Assembly (NCBI GenBank): GCA_035649635.1
Contig: DASRJE010000224.1
Coordinates: 48,791-112,790, forward strand
DNA from: Gp6-AA40 sp035649635
GTDB lineage: Bacteria > Acidobacteriota > Vicinamibacteria > Vicinamibacterales > UBA2999
DNA length: 64,000 bases
Direction: 5' to 3'
Below the pieces are notes generated by a model that saw only the letters and a program-made list of their open reading frames with translations, was not told where the DNA came from and did not search any database. The position numbers were made by a program, and so were the translations under genes. Each line of letters starts with the position of its first letter. Position 1 is the first letter of the stretch. Positions 7,246 through 15,335 of the stretch are shown piece by piece.

Positions 7246-8901
7246 ATGAGACGCACTCGCTGCTACGTTGCCGTCCTGGCGCTCGCGCTGGGTGCGGTGT
7301 CGGTCGTTCCCGCTCAGCAGCTGGCACCTGATGTCATCCTGTCGAACGGAAAAATCATCACCGTCGACGAGCGTTTCTCGGTTGCGCAGGCCGTCGCCAT
7401 TCGCGGCGACCGCATCGTCGCCGTGGGAAGTGACGCCGAGGTCGCGAAATTGGCATCCCCCGCCACCCGCCGCATCGATCTCCGCGGCCGTGCCGTCATC
7501 CCCGGCCTGATCGACAACCATATGCACCTGACGCGCGCCGGCACGACCTGGCAGTGGGAAGTGCGATGGGATGGAGTCGGGTCTCGTGCCGCTGCGCTCG
7601 AGAAGCTGCGCGCGCGCGCCAAGACCGTGGCGGCCGGTGAATGGATCTACAACCTCGGTGGGTGGGCGATCGAGCAGTTCGCCGACGATCCCCGTCCGTT
7701 CACGCGCGAGGAGCTCGACAAGGTCGTCCCGAACAACCCTGTCTTCCTGCAGGCCTCTTACTACGAGGCGTATCTCAATAGTAGCGGGCTGCGGGCGATG
7801 GGCATCGACGACAAGATGCCGACCAATGACTGGGTCGTTCGTGACAGTGCGGGCCATCCGACCGGCAGGATCACCGAAGCAGGTTTCCGCGGCATGGTGG
7901 GCAAGCTGCCGCAAGCGCCGCCAGCGGCGGTCGAAGCCAGCACGCTCGGAATGATCAGGGATCTCAATCGCGCCGGGCTGACGTCGTTCGGTGTCGCCGG
8001 ATGCGATGCCGATCTGATCGGCCTGTACAAGAAGTGGGCGGCGGAAGACAAACTCAACGTCCGGACCTACTGCATCAACGGCGTCGGCGTCGGCAACACG
8101 GCCGAGCAGATCGACAAAGCGCTGCCCCGCATCGCCGAGATGAAGCTGTTCCAGGGTGACAACTACGTCGACGACATCTTCTATGGCGAGAGCGTCTATG
8201 GGCCGCTGCACGATCCGATGTTCATCAAGAAGTCGGATCCCAAGCCGGAGCAGCTCGCGCTGTGGAAAAAGATCGCGACCGAGATCGCCAAGGATCATCT
8301 GCCGTTGCACGTCCACGCCAACCTGACGGACACCATCGACGGCTTCCTCGATCAGATCGAGGCGATCAACAAGCAATACCCGATCAAGAACCTGCGCTGG
8401 GTGCTGGCACACGTGAATCAGCTCAATGCGTCCCAACTCGCCCGCATGCGGGAGCTGGGGATGTACGCCGCGGTTCACCCATGGGGCGTGATCAACGGCG
8501 GCATCAACCAGCGCGTCTTCGGCGATGCGGCGTACGACATGGCGCCGCTCGACACGATTCAGAAGAGCGGCGTCCAGTGGGGCTTCGGCAGCGATGGCAG
8601 TCGCGCGAATCAGATCCTGCCATTCACCACGCTCTACTGGGCGGTCACCGGCAAGATGGTGGGCGGGACGAAAGCGCTCCGTCAGCCGATCAGCCGCGAA
8701 GACGCGCTGATTGCGCACACGCGCCGAAACGCGTTCCTGGTGTTCCAGGAGAACAATCTCGGATCGATCCAGGCGGGGCGGCTCGCCGATCTCGTCGTCC
8801 TGGACCGGGATTACTTGACGATCCCGGCCGATCAGATCAAAGACATTCAACCGGTTATGACGATGGTCGGCGGACGGATTGTTTACGAAACGAAACCGTA
8901 G
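7246..8901 (+). CDS. Exported amidohydrolase (YtcJ-like, amidohydrolase family 3)
   Basis: A 551-aa metal-dependent hydrolase. GGAGG sits 7 bases before the ATG, and a signal peptide ends near VVPAQQ. The composite amidohydrolase start is clear (VILSNGKIITVDERFSVAQA, then IPGLIDNHMHL with H92 and H94 as metal ligands). Later come LPLHVHAN, LAHVNQ and WGFGSDGSRA, in the positions expected for the metal-binding His and Asp residues. The C-terminus returns to the small beta domain (AGRLADLVVLDRDYLTIP). YtcJ-type enzymes hydrolyse N-acyl or formamide-like bonds; the substrate here is unknown. A DUF1330 gene follows on the same strand. Confidence 0.88.
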   Translation: MRRTRCYVAVLALALGAVSVVPAQQLAPDVILSNGKIITVDERFSVAQAVAIRGDRIVAVGSDAEVAKLASPATRRIDLRGRAVIPGLIDNHMHLTRAGTTWQWEVRWDGVGSRAAALEKLRARAKTVAAGEWIYNLGGWAIEQFADDPRPFTREELDKVVPNNPVFLQASYYEAYLNSSGLRAMGIDDKMPTNDWVVRDSAGHPTGRITEAGFRGMVGKLPQAPPAAVEASTLGMIRDLNRAGLTSFGVAGCDADLIGLYKKWAAEDKLNVRTYCINGVGVGNTAEQIDKALPRIAEMKLFQGDNYVDDIFYGESVYGPLHDPMFIKKSDPKPEQLALWKKIATEIAKDHLPLHVHANLTDTIDGFLDQIEAINKQYPIKNLRWVLAHVNQLNASQLARMRELGMYAAVHPWGVINGGINQRVFGDAAYDMAPLDTIQKSGVQWGFGSDGSRANQILPFTTLYWAVTGKMVGGTKALRQPISREDALIAHTRRNAFLVFQENNLGSIQAGRLADLVVLDRDYLTIPADQIKDIQPVMTMVGGRIVYETKP

Positions 8902-8908
8902 TCTGCAC

Positions 8909-8950
8909 CATAGGCCGGGGCCTGCCTTTTGGACCCGGCAGGCCGGCGCG
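8909..8950. repeat. Intergenic GC hairpin repeat (divergent copy)
   Basis: GCCGGG and CCCGGC (8914-8919 and 8934-8939) and also GGCCTGCC and GGCAGGCC flank a TTTT loop, preceded by CATAGG. The layout is that of the TAGGCCGGG...GGACCCGGC half of the double-hairpin repeat at 9260 and 35253, in degraded form. It fills the gap between the amidohydrolase and DUF1330 genes. Confidence 0.55.
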
Positions 8951-8960
8951 AGGAGACTGA

Positions 8961-9263
8961 ATGCCCGCGTATTGGGTCGCACGCGCGAAGATCACTGACC
9001 CCGTTCAGTACAAGAAATACACGGATCTCGTGCCCGCGATCATCGCGAAGCACGGCGGCAAGATCCTCGCGCGCGGTGGCCGCTACAAGATCAATGAAGG
9101 CCCGCACGACTTCCACCGTTTCGTCGTCATCGAGTTCCCCACGCTCGAGCAGGGCGTGGCGTGCTTCGAGTCCCCTGAATATCAGGCCGCTGCCGCCTTC
9201 CGACGTGCCGGCGGCGGAGTCGTCGAGAACGTGATGGTCGACGGCGGCGACGCGACAGCGTAG
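8961..9263 (+). CDS. DUF1330 family protein
   Basis: A 100-aa protein with the full length and layout of the DUF1330 family (dimeric ferredoxin-like alpha/beta fold). It opens MPAYWVARAKITDPVQYKKY and continues with a KHGGKILARGG turn, the FHRFVVIEFPTLEQ strand-helix unit and a CFESPEYQAAAAFR helix. GAGGAG precedes the ATG. It has no signal peptide. The family's role is unclear; members occur beside catabolic enzymes. Its TAG stop is the first part of the intergenic repeat at 9260, so the repeat abuts or defines the end of the gene. Confidence 0.88.
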   Translation: MPAYWVARAKITDPVQYKKYTDLVPAIIAKHGGKILARGGRYKINEGPHDFHRFVVIEFPTLEQGVACFESPEYQAAAAFRRAGGGVVENVMVDGGDATA

Positions 9264-9316
9264 GGCGGGTCTTGTTTTTTAGACCCGCCGGGTCCAAAGA
9301 ACAGGACCCGGCCTAC
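9260..9316 (+). repeat. Double-hairpin intergenic repeat, copy A
   Basis: Two hairpins in a row: GGCGGGTCT/AGACCCGCC with a T-rich loop, then CGGGTCC/GGACCCG with loop AAAGAACA. The whole is bounded by GTAGG and CCTAC. The reverse complement of 35253-35320 has the same order of parts, so this is a mobile or amplified repeat rather than a plain terminator. It lies between two convergent genes and could also stop transcription in both directions. Confidence 0.75.
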
Positions 9317-10515
9317 GGTTCCCAATCGCGCGGCACGTCGACGTAGGAACGATCGAGCTTCGCCATCGCATCACATCCGAGCAGTCGCATCGTGCGCACG
9401 AGGTCCGTCCCCAGGATCTCGATTGCACGCGCGACACCGGGGCCACCGGCCGCGCCAAGCCCCCAGGCATAGGCTCGTCCAACCAGTACGGCCCGTGCTC
9501 CGAGGCACAGCGCCTTGACGATGTCTCCACCGCGGCGAATGCCGCCGTCCATCAGGACCTCGACCTGACTGTTCACTGCGGCAACGACTTCAGGCAGCGA
9601 GCGCAGCGATGCCGCTACGCCGTCGAGCTGACGGCCACCGTGGTTGGACACGACAACGGCACGCGCTCCCGCATCGATCGCCCGTCGTGCATCGTCTCCC
9701 GTGTGCACCCCTTTGACGACGATCGGGCCTTTCCAGGCGTCGTGCATCCAGCGCAGGTCTTCCCATGTCACGAGCGTCTGCTCGAGCAGCGCACCGACAT
9801 CACCGCACGGCATCGCGCCGACGTCCGGCAATTCGACGTTGGGAAACACGCGCGGGGCACCATCGGCAAGGAAGTCCATCACCCATCGCGGACGCGTGAT
9901 GAATTGGCGCGCATGGGGCACACTCGCCCAAAAGCGCCCTTGCAATAGATACCGCACGCCGTGTCGAAAGTCGCGCTCGCGCATGCCAGCAACCGGCGTA
10001 TCGATGGTCACGACGAGTGCGGTGTAGCCGGCTGCTTTGGCGCGTGCGATGGTTGCTTCGGCAACCGCGCGACCACCGGGGACATACAACTGATACCAGA
10101 GCGGACCACTGGCGCCTGCGCGAACCTCTTCGAGTCGAGTCCCTGAAAACGTCGACAGGATGTATCCAGTGCCGGCGGCATTCGCCTCGCGCGCCGCGTG
10201 CACTTCGCCGCGCGGGTAGAACATGCGGCAGAAGCCGACGGGGGCAAGCATGAACGGTAATGCCAGCTCGGTTCCGAGAACGGTCGTTCGCAAATCGCAT
10301 CCGGGGACTGCCACACACTGCCGAGGGCGAAATGTCACGTCGCGAAACGCGCGAACGTTTTCAGCAAGCGTGACCTCGTCTTCGGCGCCGCCGTCGATGT
10401 AAGCAAAAACCACATCGGGCAGGCGGCGGCGAGCGAGGCGCCTGAGATCCTCGATGTTGATGACACGAGGAAACGAGACAGAGCGAGCAAGGCTCGCGTC
10501 GGATCGCATGTGCAT
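9313..10515 (-). CDS. FMN-dependent alpha-hydroxy-acid oxidase/dehydrogenase
   Basis: The product from the ATG at 10515 is 400 aa, the usual length of this family (lactate, glycolate and mandelate oxidoreductases). Longer in-frame starts would run into the upstream amidase gene. Visible motifs: INIEDLRRLARRRLPDVVFA at the N-terminus, YIDGGAEDEVT, LPFMLAPVGFCRMFYPRGE for FMN and substrate binding, and the active-site SNHGGRQLDG with the catalytic His followed by Arg. VLMDGGIRRGGDIVKAL and VGRAYAWGLGAAGGPGV bind the FMN phosphate. The enzyme oxidises a 2-hydroxy acid to a 2-oxo acid. The precise substrate and electron acceptor cannot be told. The upstream amidase ends 23 bases away, so co-transcription is likely. 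Confidence 0.88.
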   Translation of the reverse strand: MHMRSDASLARSVSFPRVINIEDLRRLARRRLPDVVFAYIDGGAEDEVTLAENVRAFRDVTFRPRQCVAVPGCDLRTTVLGTELALPFMLAPVGFCRMFYPRGEVHAAREANAAGTGYILSTFSGTRLEEVRAGASGPLWYQLYVPGGRAVAEATIARAKAAGYTALVVTIDTPVAGMRERDFRHGVRYLLQGRFWASVPHARQFITRPRWVMDFLADGAPRVFPNVELPDVGAMPCGDVGALLEQTLVTWEDLRWMHDAWKGPIVVKGVHTGDDARRAIDAGARAVVVSNHGGRQLDGVAASLRSLPEVVAAVNSQVEVLMDGGIRRGGDIVKALCLGARAVLVGRAYAWGLGAAGGPGVARAIEILGTDLVRTMRLLGCDAMAKLDRSYVDVPRDWEP

Positions 10516-10543
10516 GTCGGCCCGGCTAAAGCCGGACACTACG
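10516..10543. repeat. Small hairpin CCGGC-TAAA-GCCGG with CTACG tail
   Basis: CCGGC (10522-10526) and GCCGG (10531-10535) flank TAAA, and ACACTACG follows. The amidase stop codon (TAG on the minus strand, 10541-10539) is inside the CTACG tail. A related TCGGGCTGAAGCCGGACATTACG lies at 57640-57663. Confidence 0.55.
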
Positions 10544-12041
10544 TGGGCGGACGCCGCAAGCCGTGCTTCGTGGCCTTTTCGAACGCGTGCGCGATCTGCA
10601 GCACGCTCCACTCGTCGCGATGACGGCCGACGATCTGAATGCCCACCGGAAGACCACCGGCTGTGAATCCTGCCGGTAGCGACATCGCAGGATTACTCAT
10701 GAAGCTGACGTACCAGCACGATCGCATCCAATCGAGATAGTCGCCCATCGACGTGCCGGCAATCTCCTTTGGATATGGGGTCGTAACGTCGAAGGGCGAC
10801 ACCTGCGTGACGGGCAGCACGAAGTACTGGTACTGCTCGAAGAACTGACGGCTCTGCCCGTACGCCAACGCCTGCCTGGCCTGCGCTCGTCCGACATCGG
10901 CCGCCGTGAGCCGTTCGGCCTGGGCCACTTCGAACTTGATGGTGTCCTTCACCCACTCGGAACGCTCGCGGACGAGAGGCGCGTACTGCGCGTAGTTGCC
11001 GGCATATCGCAACACCTTGAATGCCTCGTCGATCCCGGTAAAGTCGGGCTCCGCTTCCTCGACGACGCAACCGAGGTCCTCGAACACCCGGCGGGTCCCG
11101 TCGACGAGGCGTCGAATTTCGGGCTCGAACGGGATCCCACCAAGCCCTCGCCACCACGCAACCCGAACGCCTTTGAAAGAGCGGTCGAGCGGTGCGCGAA
11201 ACCGCGCTCCGTCCTCGTTGATCGAGAGCGGGCTTTGACGATCGGGACCGGCAATCGCACTCAGGAAGAGGGCGACGTCGGCGACCGAGCGCGCCATCGG
11301 CCCCGACACCGAGAGCGGTGACCACGATCCGTTGTTGCTCGGAACGCGCCCGGGCGAGGGCCGGAGGCCGACGATGTTGCAGAACGCGGCGGGATTGCGA
11401 AGCGAACCGCCCGTATCGCTTCCGTCCGCGATCGGCACCATGCCGCACGCGAGCGACACCGCGGCACCCCCGCTGCTTCCTCCGCACGTCTTGCTCGGAT
11501 CGTAAGGATTGCGGGTTGCGCCAAAAACGGTGTTGAAGGTCTGCGATCCGGCGCCGAACTCCGGCGTGTTCGTTTTACCAAGCGTGATCGCGCCGGCCGC
11601 GCGGATACGTGACACGATCAGCGCGTCGCGGGTCGGCACGTGTTCACGATAGAAGGGTGAGCCGCGGGTAGTCCGGATCCCGGCCGTGTCGACGAGATCC
11701 TTGTGAGCAACGGGAAGCCCGTGCAGCGGCCCGAGCGTCGCGCCGCGGGCCTGCATCTCATCGGCTCGGGCTGCATCGGCGAGCGCGCGCTCGGCGACGA
11801 GCGTCACGATCGCGTTGACCTTCGGGTTCACTCGCTCGATACGCGCGAGATGTGCCGTCATCACATCACGCGCCGATACGTCGCGCTTTTTAGTGCGGGC
11901 AGCCAGTTCGACCGCACTGAGGTCGCACAACTCGTCGCTGGCACCAGGTGGCGGCGGCGCGCTCGCATACAGGTTCGCGCGCGCAGAGCCAACAGTGGCA
12001 ACCGCACCGATCGCCTTCCCGAACGCCCGGCGAGTCATCAT
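10539..12041 (-). CDS. Exported amidase (amidase-signature family)
   Basis: A 500-aa amidase-signature enzyme. The N-terminus MTRRAFGKAIGAVATVGSA has the RRxFxK pattern of a Tat signal. The Ser-Ser-Lys triad can be seen: Lys in GLPVAHKDLVDTAG, the bridging Ser in DGSDTGGSLRNPA, and the nucleophile region in the Gly-rich GGSSGG stretch just before. C-terminal VGIQIVGRHRDEWSVLQIAH is typical of GatA-like amidases. It hydrolyses an amide bond of unknown substrate, probably in the periplasm. Its ATG overlaps the TGA of the metallo-beta-lactamase gene upstream (ATGATGA), and the alpha-hydroxyacid oxidase follows, so the three genes probably form one transcript. Confidence 0.88.
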   Translation of the reverse strand: MMTRRAFGKAIGAVATVGSARANLYASAPPPPGASDELCDLSAVELAARTKKRDVSARDVMTAHLARIERVNPKVNAIVTLVAERALADAARADEMQARGATLGPLHGLPVAHKDLVDTAGIRTTRGSPFYREHVPTRDALIVSRIRAAGAITLGKTNTPEFGAGSQTFNTVFGATRNPYDPSKTCGGSSGGAAVSLACGMVPIADGSDTGGSLRNPAAFCNIVGLRPSPGRVPSNNGSWSPLSVSGPMARSVADVALFLSAIAGPDRQSPLSINEDGARFRAPLDRSFKGVRVAWWRGLGGIPFEPEIRRLVDGTRRVFEDLGCVVEEAEPDFTGIDEAFKVLRYAGNYAQYAPLVRERSEWVKDTIKFEVAQAERLTAADVGRAQARQALAYGQSRQFFEQYQYFVLPVTQVSPFDVTTPYPKEIAGTSMGDYLDWMRSCWYVSFMSNPAMSLPAGFTAGGLPVGIQIVGRHRDEWSVLQIAHAFEKATKHGLRRPPT

Positions 12042-12874
12042 TCGGCGCCCTTTTTCTGTTCCGCGAGCCGCGTCTGGAACGTCTTCTCGCTTCGGTCCAC
12101 GTACTGTTTGAAACCCTCGGGATCGATGAAGGGATTCGGGCCCCCGCCCTTTTCGAGCCGCGCGTACTTCTCTGTGAGGTTGTAGAAGTTCCCGTGCGCA
12201 CCAAGGAACACGTCAACCGGAAGGGAGCGCATCACCTTGAAACTGCGAACGTAGTCGTCAGCGATCTCGGGGTAGTCCTTGTTGTTGACGAGCACGTACC
12301 CCGGGTTCACGCCGATGCTGCACGAGATCAGGACGTTATACGCCTTGTCAGCCTCCTGCGCGCGCAGCGTCCACGTCGTGCAACCCTTGGTGTGGCCTGC
12401 GGTCCGGTGAGCCACGAGCGTTGTCCCGCCGAGCTTCACGTCGTCGCCGTCGTGCAGCACGCGGTCAATCGGATGCTCCTTACCACCTGGCCTCATGGTG
12501 CGAAGAGCGGGCACGTCCTGCTCCATCGCCATGACCTGCGCCTTGGTCAGTTCTTTGACCAGCGCATCGCCCTCCATGTGGTCGCCATGCGCGTGGCTGC
12601 CCAGGAGAATCTTGACGTCGGTAAATTTGAACCCCAGTTTCTCGACCGCGGCGCGAATGACCGGCACCGTCGTCTCGAAACTGCTGTTGATCAAAATGTG
12701 ACCTTCTGGCGTGGTGATCAGATAAGACGCGAGCTGCTCGGAGCCGACGTAGTAGACGTTGCCGATTACTTTGTGAGGCGGGAACGGTTTATTGAACTCC
12801 GCCTGCCGGTTCTGGGCGCGAATATCAATCGACACCAACGCAACAAGAACTGTGACCAAGAAAACGTATCTCAT
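12038..12874 (-). CDS. Subclass B3-like metallo-beta-lactamase-fold hydrolase
   Basis: The ATG at 12874 is preferred over a GTG 21 bases upstream because AAGGTGA precedes it and translation begins with a clean signal peptide (MRYVFLVTVLVALVSIDIRA). The 278-aa product has the di-zinc motif HAHGDH (His, His, Asp, His at about residues 94-99), then AGHTKGCTTW and FLGAHGNFYNL with the further Zn His residues. The C-terminal NPFIDPEGFKQYVDRSE block is the one seen in subclass B3 enzymes. All B3 zinc ligands appear to be present. A beta-lactamase, lactonase or other hydrolase role is possible; resistance is not shown by sequence alone. It overlaps the start of the amidase. Confidence 0.82.
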   Translation of the reverse strand: MRYVFLVTVLVALVSIDIRAQNRQAEFNKPFPPHKVIGNVYYVGSEQLASYLITTPEGHILINSSFETTVPVIRAAVEKLGFKFTDVKILLGSHAHGDHMEGDALVKELTKAQVMAMEQDVPALRTMRPGGKEHPIDRVLHDGDDVKLGGTTLVAHRTAGHTKGCTTWTLRAQEADKAYNVLISCSIGVNPGYVLVNNKDYPEIADDYVRSFKVMRSLPVDVFLGAHGNFYNLTEKYARLEKGGGPNPFIDPEGFKQYVDRSEKTFQTRLAEQKKGAE

Positions 12875-12901
12875 GACATTCACCTTGCACCTCACCTGTA
12901 C

Positions 12902-13000
12902 CCTCGACTTTGCACTTCGTACCTTGTAGCCAGAACCTTGACCTGACTTTTGACCTTTGCCTTTGACTTTTGACCTAGTCTTCGCCTTTTGACCCTTGAC
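12902..13000. repeat. Degenerate 7-8 bp TTTGACC direct repeats
   Basis: The spacer between the B3-like hydrolase and the PQQ dehydrogenase consists largely of variants of TTTTGACCT, CTTTGAC and CTTGACCT in direct orientation, about eight units. No gene or clear promoter is visible in it. Confidence 0.65.
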
Positions 13001-15028
13001 CTACTCAGTAACAACGATCTGCCCGACAACCCACGGATGCTCCTTGCACATGTATGCGTAGTTGCCCGGCTTGACGAACGTGACGCCGCCGACATCGGCG
13101 GGGTTGAGCGGCCCCGTCGTCCACGATCCGTCTTGCGCGACGATGGTGTGGACCATCAGTCCGTTGTTGCGCCAAGTCACCTGCGTTCCACGCTTCACAC
13201 GAGCGCGGAAGGGGCTGAAGGCGTATTCGTCAGTCATGTAGTGGAAACCGGTAAACCCGGTATCGCGAACGAGCGAAGCCGTTTCAACCTGTGTCGTGTC
13301 CGTAATCTGCCCCGGGAAAGGCTCCTGCGGTGGGCGGACGGGAGCGGACGCCTGCGCAACGGTCCCGCCCAGCTTGAATGCCCACACGCCGGCCGGAGCG
13401 ATCGCGGCGATGTACTGCTCGCCGTCAATCTCGTATGACAACGGCGGTCCACCGGCTGCGCCAATCTGGAACTGCCAGAGCATGTTGCCGGTCCTGGCGT
13501 CGTAGGCCTGGACGTTGCCGTCGGGCGCCGACTGGAACATCAATCCACCCGCGGTCGTCATCGCGCCACTCGGCCGCCCGGGCCTGAATTCTTTCTTCCA
13601 CACCACCTTGTTCGTCCGGCTGTCGATGGCCGCCAGCACGCCATGGGCGAGACTGTTGAGTCCCGGAACACGCTGATTAAACGTGTTGCTGAAGAACCAG
13701 GGATTCTCGTCGCGCCGCAACCAGCCGAGCGAGGCGTTGCCAGTGGCGTAAAAGTATCCCGTCTCCGGGCTGTACGCCATCGGCGCGACACGCATCCCGA
13801 ACGTCGGTGTGAGCAGGTTCGCCTTTTCGACTGATGCCGGCGTGTAGTAGTCGCACCGCAGGTCGAAGCCGCGCGGCAATGACTCCTTCTTCCAGGCGTC
13901 GCATGGTGGTAGTGCGCTTTCCGCGTCAGCTGGGAACGGCTGCGTGGACGCCGTCCTCTGGAGCTTGTCCTGGGTGACCGGCCGCTCCTCGATTCTCGTC
14001 AGCGGCTTCCCCGTTTCGCGATCGAGCATGAAGAGGTAACCGTCGGCGCGCATGGCCGCGATCGCTTTTCGAGAACGCCCATCGACCTGCGCGTCGTATA
14101 AAACAGGCGAGATCGCGATGTCAGCCTCCCAGATGTCGTGGCGGATCACCTGGTAATGCCAGCGCAGCTTCCCCGTCTTCATGTCGAGCGCCACCACTGC
14201 GCAGAGATAGAGATTGGATCCCGGCCGTCCCTCGCCGGCGAGCTGCGGCACACCGTTACCGGTGACGTAGTAGACGACGCCGAGATCGGGATCGGCAGCG
14301 CCAACGAGCCACACTGCGCCCCCGCCGCGCTGCCAGATCGGACTCCCCTTCGGCCACGTTTCCGATCCGGGCTCGCCCGGTGCGGGTACAACGAAGAAGC
14401 GCCACGCCTCGTCACCTGTCTTTCCGTTGAGCGCCACGACCTGTCCACGCCAGCCGTTGTCGGCGCTGAGACCAACCGACACGAGGCCGCCGGCGTAAAG
14501 AGGCGCGCCCGAGATGACCTGTCCCTTATCTCTCGCTTTGTCACCGACGTACTTGTTCCAGACCAGTTCTCCCGTCCTTTCGCGAAGCGCGACCACGCGC
14601 GCATCGGAGAGCCCGACGAACACGAGCCCGTCGCCGACCGCCACGCCTTCACGCGCAGGCGCTCCCATGCCGGTCTGAAGGCCGGCCTGAAATCGCCAGA
14701 TTCTCGCGCCCGTCTTGGCGTCGAGCGCGTACACCGACGGCGGTGCCGTGACGAACATCAGGCCGTCGTGGACGACGGGCATCGTGCGGGCGCCCGCCGG
14801 TGTGTCGAACTTTTCCGAAGTCCAGGCGCCGCCAAGCTTCGATATGTTCTGCGTGGTGATCTGGTTGAGCGTCGAGTGCCGCGTATTTCCCCAGTCGCCG
14901 CTGACCGCTGGCCACTGCTTGCTGGCCGGCTGCCGCGCATCGTCGCCCGTCTGCACTCCGACACCAACAGGCAAGGTAGCGAGACACATCACCACCGCGA
15001 CCAACAACCGCTGCATGATGCCGCTCAT
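13001..15028 (-). CDS. Exported PQQ-binding dehydrogenase-like protein fused to a cupredoxin domain
   Basis: A 675-aa protein with a signal peptide (QRLLVAVVMCLATLPVGVGV). Residues about 35-575 are an eight-bladed PQQ-type propeller with repeated blade motifs such as VYALDAKTGARIWRFQ, VVALNGKTGDEAWRF and VQAYDARTGNMLWQFQ. Residues about 590-675 form a cupredoxin domain: an N-terminal His in GLMVHTIVAQDG and the copper loop YMCKEHPWVVG. The C-x2-H spacing fits a type 1 copper site, but the usual axial Met two or three residues after HP is Val. The fusion suggests that electrons from substrate oxidation pass from PQQ to copper rather than to haem. The substrate, an alcohol or sugar, is unknown. 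Confidence 0.85.
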   Translation of the reverse strand: MSGIMQRLLVAVVMCLATLPVGVGVQTGDDARQPASKQWPAVSGDWGNTRHSTLNQITTQNISKLGGAWTSEKFDTPAGARTMPVVHDGLMFVTAPPSVYALDAKTGARIWRFQAGLQTGMGAPAREGVAVGDGLVFVGLSDARVVALRERTGELVWNKYVGDKARDKGQVISGAPLYAGGLVSVGLSADNGWRGQVVALNGKTGDEAWRFFVVPAPGEPGSETWPKGSPIWQRGGGAVWLVGAADPDLGVVYYVTGNGVPQLAGEGRPGSNLYLCAVVALDMKTGKLRWHYQVIRHDIWEADIAISPVLYDAQVDGRSRKAIAAMRADGYLFMLDRETGKPLTRIEERPVTQDKLQRTASTQPFPADAESALPPCDAWKKESLPRGFDLRCDYYTPASVEKANLLTPTFGMRVAPMAYSPETGYFYATGNASLGWLRRDENPWFFSNTFNQRVPGLNSLAHGVLAAIDSRTNKVVWKKEFRPGRPSGAMTTAGGLMFQSAPDGNVQAYDARTGNMLWQFQIGAAGGPPLSYEIDGEQYIAAIAPAGVWAFKLGGTVAQASAPVRPPQEPFPGQITDTTQVETASLVRDTGFTGFHYMTDEYAFSPFRARVKRGTQVTWRNNGLMVHTIVAQDGSWTTGPLNPADVGGVTFVKPGNYAYMCKEHPWVVGQIVVTE

Positions 15029-15069
15029 ATCGAGCTCCTGTTACTAAGTCGCACCGGAGGCAAGGTAGA

Positions 15070-15113
15070 GCGGAGGCTTTCCTGGCCTGAGCAAAGTCGA
15101 AGGCAGCCTCCGC
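15070..15113. repeat. Hairpin GCGGAGGCT/AGCCTCCGC with CCTTCGAC element in its loop
   Basis: GCGGAGGCT at 15070-15078 pairs perfectly with AGCCTCCGC at 15105-15113. The loop contains CCTGAGCAAAGTCGAAGG, the reverse complement of the first half of the CCCTTCGAC-type element seen at 15276, 37274 and 43753. It looks like one repeat nested in another. Confidence 0.65.
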
Positions 15114-15260
15114 GCGTGCCGGGCCCGAGGCAGATGATACGTACTTCTTCTTCGTCCTGCACCGCGCAAATCGCGTACTTACTCAGCGCGCGGCGACTAC
15201 GGCGCGAAAACCGGCCGCAACCGATTGTCGCTCTGGCGGCACGATTCGGGCACCCGGATT

Positions 15261-15266
15261 TAGAAT
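15261..15266 (+). promoter_or_regulatory. -10-like TAGAAT six bases before an ATG
   Basis: TAGAAT is followed by six bases and the ATG at 15273, a layout expected for leaderless transcription. This would support the long form of the Uma2 gene, starting at 15273, over the form starting at 15336. No clear -35 was found. Confidence 0.35.
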
Positions 15267-15275
15267 GAGCGCATG

Positions 15276-15322
15276 CCCTTCGACTCTCGCTCAGGGCACC
15301 CCGAGCAACGTCGAGGGGTGGC
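15276..15322 (+). repeat. CCCTTCGAC/GTCGAGGGG intergenic repeat, copy 1
   Basis: The element begins CCCTTCGAC, continues through CTCAGGGCACCCCGAGC and ends GTCGAGGGGTGG, with CCCC and GGGG arms in inverted order. Near copies lie at 43753-43797 and, in degraded form, at 37274-37318. Here it overlaps the possible 5' end of the Uma2 gene. Confidence 0.75.
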
Positions 15323-15335
15323 CGGGAGCGATCCG

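Larger units (their letters stand above)
15029..15335. other. 307-bp divergent intergenic region with two repeat elements
   Basis: This spacer separates the minus-strand PQQ gene from the plus-strand Uma2 gene. It holds a hairpin at 15070-15113, a -10-like TAGAAT at 15261-15266 and a CCCTTCGAC-type element at 15276-15322. No other gene is supported here. Confidence 0.6.

Noticed and set aside
7207..8982. Long minus-strand ORF opposite the amidohydrolase
   Set aside because: The plus strand carries the amidohydrolase motifs over the whole length; the minus frame has no recognisable domain.
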